Notes under the pieces: generated by a model
Seen by the model: the letters and a program-made list of their open reading frames with translations, nothing else
The model's database searches: none
Told to the model about the DNA's origin: nothing
NCBI GenBank assembly: GCA_037954235.1
Contig: JBBMOA010000012.1
Coordinates: forward strand, 2,970,501 to 3,034,500
Source: Aulostomus chinensis
Lineage: Eukaryota > Chordata > Actinopteri > Syngnathiformes > Aulostomidae
Direction of reading: 5' to 3'
Length of the DNA: 64,000 nucleotides
Shown here: piece after piece, positions 59,473 through 64,000 of the stretch
Layout of the letters: every line of letters starts with the position of its first letter
Position numbering within the stretch: the stretch's first letter is position 1
Made by a program: the position numbers and the translations under genes

Positions 59473-62289
59473 GTTTCATCCAAAAACTGCTCCACACACA
59501 GTTCCTTGGCGTATTAAGCAGCTGCTGTCTGTGTCTGTGTTTGTTTGTTTTTTTGTGTGTGACACTAACCAGCTTTACATTAGCATGATTGTACTTCAAT
59601 GTACTTGGAGCAAATACAGGAACTAAAAATAAAGGAAGGAGGAGCTTTGCTAACATTTCAGAGATCATTTGAGTTTTCCGAGGGGATAAACGGAGCTCCG
59701 GTGTACCAACGAGCCCCAAACATTCGCACGTGAAAACGAAGTGTGAGTCAAGCATAACTGCAGAAGCCTGACTTTCCCAAACTGTAAAACAACAACAGGT
59801 TTATGATGGACGTTCCCGCTGTTTCGTATGAGCCCAGGCATGACTCAAGCTATCTAGGAACATGTAATATCTGTGTGTGGGAAGACCGCCGCCATAAAAG
59901 ACCTGAAACGCGAGTGGCTAATGACGGCCCCGCCTCCCAAGAGCCTCTCACAAGTCATTTCAGCAAGAATAACATGATTACGTGTTTGTAGAGTACAGGT
60001 GTATAAAAATGATTATTATTAGCGTGCGGCGAGTTTTCACTCTCCGCTGCTTCCACTTGGCAGGTGTCACTTGACGGGGAGGGAGAGTGATTTAGGTGCA
60101 ACCCAGCGGCTCACGGAGGTCACTCCTGACTCGCTCTGATTATAGATTTCCATTCCTTCTCACCACTCAGCCTTCCTGTCTGACACTTTGATTTGAGAAC
60201 AAAACATGACATGCAGTGACTGAGAGCTGTGCGTCATGCAGTAATGTGAATACTACTGTAATACACACGGGCATGTACCGGATCATCTGGAATGAATATC
60301 GTACTCATAATTAAAGGAGTAGGAAAAGTTTGGGGGCTTTAACACCGGAATTGGCTCCTGAATGTGAATAAATGGGAGTTATGACCGATGAAACCATGAA
60401 ATGGTTTGTCAACCAATCTAAATTAGAACTTGAAGAACTCGTTTTTCTTTTCTAAACTTCCTCACAGCTTAACGACTCACGTCCCCCCTCCATAATCAAA
60501 CATGATTCAGCGATGCAGGGTCTCAGCCAACGGCCGCATGAGCATCTTTCTATCCTGCACCTGCTCGTTCTTACTCAGATGTGTGGTACTATGTTGGACT
60601 TGTATACCATCTACACCTGAAACACGCCGCCGGCGCGGGGGTGGGTTTCTCTAGGAAGGAGCAGCCAGAGGGAGGCGCGCTCCTATTCTGGCGGTTCAGG
60701 GGGAGCTCACTGCTTCCTACTCGCTCACCTTTGTTCCCGACGCCAAAACGTCAGGAGGGTTTGTTCGTTAAGTTTTGTCATTCGTCTTACGCCTGAATAA
60801 CGAGCTGAAGTCAGGGTTCGTGCAGGAAACAATAAGAGAATAATGGCAATGGGTGGAGTTGCTCTTTAGTGGCACAGCCGACGGTCTGAACAGGCATTTG
60901 AACGAGGGAGGGGGAGGAGCAACCGCCCGCTGTCACAACAACCTCTGCTGTGCATCGCCTCTGGTCCCCAGAATACAGAAATACAGTGACGAGTTCATTA
61001 AAACATGAGGTAAAACAAAGAGGTGCAGGAGATGAGATGCTTTGAAGGTCGTAGAGCAAGAAAGAAGCGAGCTTCCAGAGCGTGGAGAGTCCCGGTGGAG
61101 GTGCAGGTACAGGTGCTTACAGTCAGACTGGAAATGACAGAATTCACTGACATATCAAGACGGTTGGATACAGAAAGAAAGCAGGTGATATTTGCTCAAG
61201 GGTCATGTGATGCACAGAGGGAAGATGGGTAGAAACTAGAGTGTGCCCATTCCAGTGACTTCAGATGTCAACCTAGAACAGTTTAGGGGGGAAAGAGGAT
61301 CCGGGGGGGAGGAGGGGGGGGGGGGTAGACAGACAAAATAACACAACTGTGAATACTGCAATGGCTGGTGTTGTGCTTCAGTCGCTCCTGGCGTATTTTA
61401 CACACGTCCATCGTAATCGCTCATAAATAAAATATCTCAGCCTCTAGAAATATGACCGTCACCATTACCATGCAGTACTAACCGCCTCATGTCACCATGC
61501 AGTACCTCATGTCACCATGCAGTACTACCCTGCCTCGTGTACCCATGCAGTGAAATGAGAGGAAAGACGGTGTCATGGAATGCAGTAACTGTAAAATCCC
61601 TGACAGCTGCATCACATCACTCTTCTCAGCATCGAGCTCTGCAGGAATGGCGCATTTTTGCAGTCCAACAGGAAGTGAGCGTCTCTTTGCTTCCCTCCGC
61701 CAAAAGCCAATGGGATTGTTAGTCTCTGTATTCAGCGGACGTTTGTCCGACCCGCTCGTTTGGATAATCCTGACCCATGAGCGCCACAGTTAGGATCTGG
61801 AAATCTGAACGCCATCATTGGAAGGACAAAGTAAATTTGGTCAGCCGCTGGTTAGCAACCGCCATTTTTAAGACACACGGGGACAAATTTCAGGTCAGTG
61901 GTCTCTGACATTCGATGCTGCATAACCCAACGCTAACACATCCTAAGCTTGAACCAACCAAAGACTTTATTTCAGGCATTTTACCAAAAATCCCGCTGAC
62001 TTACAGACGAGGGAAGCGGACGTTCACTCATGCTAACTTATTCCCGGCTGTTGAGGCTCCTTCATGCACCTCTCCATGGTGGAATGTTTTCAGTTTTGTA
62101 ATTTTCCATTAAAAAATCTAATCTAATCAAATCCAGTGATTATGACATTATGACAGTGGCCTTCGGCCGCTCAGATCTTTCCAGTTCATCCTTGAGTCCA
62201 GGTTTGTGTGAACAATTCAATGAAGTCAGACATTAATACTGAGACATGCTAAATACTCTATGTGACAAGCTCGTTTGACATTTGGGGGA

Positions 62290-62430
62290 GTTTGCTTCCT
62301 GGCTCACTGTCGAGTTTTAGTAGGGGCTCAATACCACTTCAAGGTACTTTTATGCTGAAAATGAAGCCGGAGCCATCAGCTGGCTAGCTTAGCTTAGCTT
62401 AGCTTAGCTTAACTTAGCAACGTGAAACAA
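62290..62430 (+). mobile_element. AGCTTAGC-type fish interspersed repeat fragment
   Basis: A sequence with TTTGCTTCCTGGCTCACTGT and GAAGCCGGAGCC leads into a run of AGCTTAGCTT units. Related pieces with CAGCTAGTTAGCTTAGCACA lie at about 57736-57770, and with GCTAGTTAGCTTAGC at about 53820-53834. This is a common class of dispersed repeat in fish genomes. Boundaries are uncertain. Confidence 0.4.
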
Positions 62431-64000
62431 AGTGTGGAAGTTCGCCACGCTTGATCCAAAAAAGTAAAAATTAAAAAAAAGGCTAAAATCAGAAATCAAA
62501 CACTTTACATCAAATTACATGGCGAAACAAATTAAAAATATGACAGGAAGTTGTCAGCCGGCCAAAGCGTTAGTGAGACCTGCTTTGGTCACCGGCCACT
62601 AAGGAACGTTGACCCACTATCACTACGACGCCACTACGTTAATACTTCACGCACTGTAGCTTTCATACTAGGAACTAAATCAATACAATGAAATACGTTC
62701 AAGAACATTTTGGTTTAGTCACAACACGGATGAAGACTTTGCGGAGTCACTTGGGCGGTGACGCCGCACTCAGCCGGCTGTCTGCTTTCGCCTCCACGTC
62801 TCGCCGGCTGTCTCATTCCTCCTGAGACAAACAACGCTCATCTTCTCATCAACTCTCAGCGATTTTCCTCAAATGTCAAACTTCTCAAGTTGTTATTTTC
62901 TACATGAATTAAAAAAAAAAAAAAAAAAATCCAAGAGTCCTTCGTCTTCCCACGGATTCATGAATGAGTGTATACAAGTGAGTCAAACTCCGTGGGACAA
63001 CACATGATTATTTGTGAAGTGGTGATTTTGAAAACAGAGCCAGTTGGGGGTTTTGGGGGGGGGGGGGGGGCACTTCAAGATGTTGTCATGGATGAGGGGT
63101 CATTCCACATGGCGGCCACGTCCCTGAACCTGCCATTGGAATTGTGGGAAAGCGATAACCATTAGTTTCTCTGTGGGGTGCATTGTGAAACCCCCTTCAG
63201 AAGTCAAAGACACGGAGTCCCGTTGGTGAGCATGCGGGTCCCCTGCTTTAACACAGATAACATTTGACTCTGAGGTGCTGGCAGCCTGGGGGACAGCAGC
63301 CAGGCTCAGTTTTCACAGAGCTGAGAATGAAACATGGACTCTCTGTCGGCTGGGAGGCTTCAGCGGACGGAGAGGAGGGAAGACGCAGGAGCGGCACACA
63401 GTAGGAAGAATAAACTCCTTCAATGAAATGTAAAGTGCTGCTCTACGCAGCCTCTGGGGCAGAGAGGCTTCCATCCTGGAGATGCTTTTCATTTAATACC
63501 ATAAATGGATTACGGCTCAAGTTATAATTACTCAGGAAGGGCGTGAGTAATCCACTCCTCTACTGCTCCAGTTAATGAGGAAAGCCGATATTTCATTTAT
63601 TTTCTTGACGACCATTTCAGGCATCATCCCGCATCAGTTAATGACATCCAGTACAGTTTTCTTCCCTTCAAAATAAAAGCAGTAATACTTAATATTTGTA
63701 TCATCACTATCATTATGAGATGTTACTCCAACTCTGCCAGAACACGAATGTCCTGGTCACCAACTCGTTTTTTTAACTCGTCTCTCGTGTGTCCCTCCAG
63801 TATTTGATTCGCTAAGCTAGCAGGAGCACTTAGCTTGGCCCTTAATTATTTGTCTAAGGTTGGAGTAATTAATGTGTACATTCAAAATCTACACAACTTT
63901 GTGTTTTGAGCCCAATGACACGTCAACTCGCAAAAAGCTGTGAACAAGGCAGGCTTTTGCATCCCTCACTAACTTATGCTGAAACTTGACACTGTGCAGG

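Larger units (their letters stand above)
47236..64000. other. Gene-poor interval to the right window edge
   Basis: Outside the listed repeats, the inverted repeat and the homopolymer tracts, no exon, RNA gene or complete transposon was recognised. Short frames are scattered and show no domain similarity. Confidence 0.55.

Overview
The window is vertebrate nuclear DNA, almost certainly from a ray-finned (teleost) fish. The evidence is intron-containing genes with GT-AG boundaries, several copies of a tRNA-derived SINE of fish type ending in a GGAT tail, a LINE 3'-end remnant, dense CA/GT microsatellites, very long poly-C/poly-G tracts, and many mini- and microsatellites. No bacterial operon, phage, IS element or CRISPR array is present. 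The species was not determined.

Two protein-coding genes can be supported, both on the minus strand. The first is a FAM171B-like type I membrane protein at 4238-12012. I rebuilt it as eight coding exons joining into one 1,938-bp frame (645 residues plus stop). Introns 1-6 are phase 1 and intron 7 is phase 2. Intron 6 appears to use a rare GC-AG donor lying four bases from an (ACT)n microsatellite. The predicted C-terminus stops well short of that of mammalian FAM171B, and a 17-copy 34-bp minisatellite lies about 190 bp past the stop. The second is a single-exon LRRC3-family gene at 43030-43863 (277 residues: signal segment, LRR N-cap, three LRRs, LRR C-cap, transmembrane helix, conserved cytoplasmic tail).

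Layout: 1-3440 has no gene (possible fam171b 3' end). 3469-4044 is the minisatellite. 4238-12012 is fam171b, with a CpG-rich first exon and promoter at about 11840-12170. 12.2-43.0 kb is gene-poor and repeat-rich: SINE copies at 16.5, 24.8, 27.8 and 32.3 kb, trinucleotide arrays at 17.9 and 20.5 kb, a 1.3-kb GGATGATGGATTAAT satellite at 37.0-38.4 kb, and a LINE remnant at 40.7 kb. 43.0-43.9 kb is the LRRC3-like gene, with a CpG-dense block about 3 kb upstream (46.9-47.2 kb) that could be its promoter. 46.0-64.0 kb has no recognisable gene but holds several minisatellites and a near-perfect 64-bp-arm inverted repeat at 53.4 kb.

The two genes are not known to act together. Both encode cell-surface proteins and share a strand, nothing more. 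One extra short ORF (29661-29855, minus) has a signal-peptide-like start and a TATA-like box but no family I recognise; it is given as a low-confidence candidate. The best leads for a second look are the foldback at 53.4 kb, the ETS-motif-bearing minisatellite beside fam171b, the GC-AG intron with adjoining microsatellite, and the shortened fam171b C-terminus.
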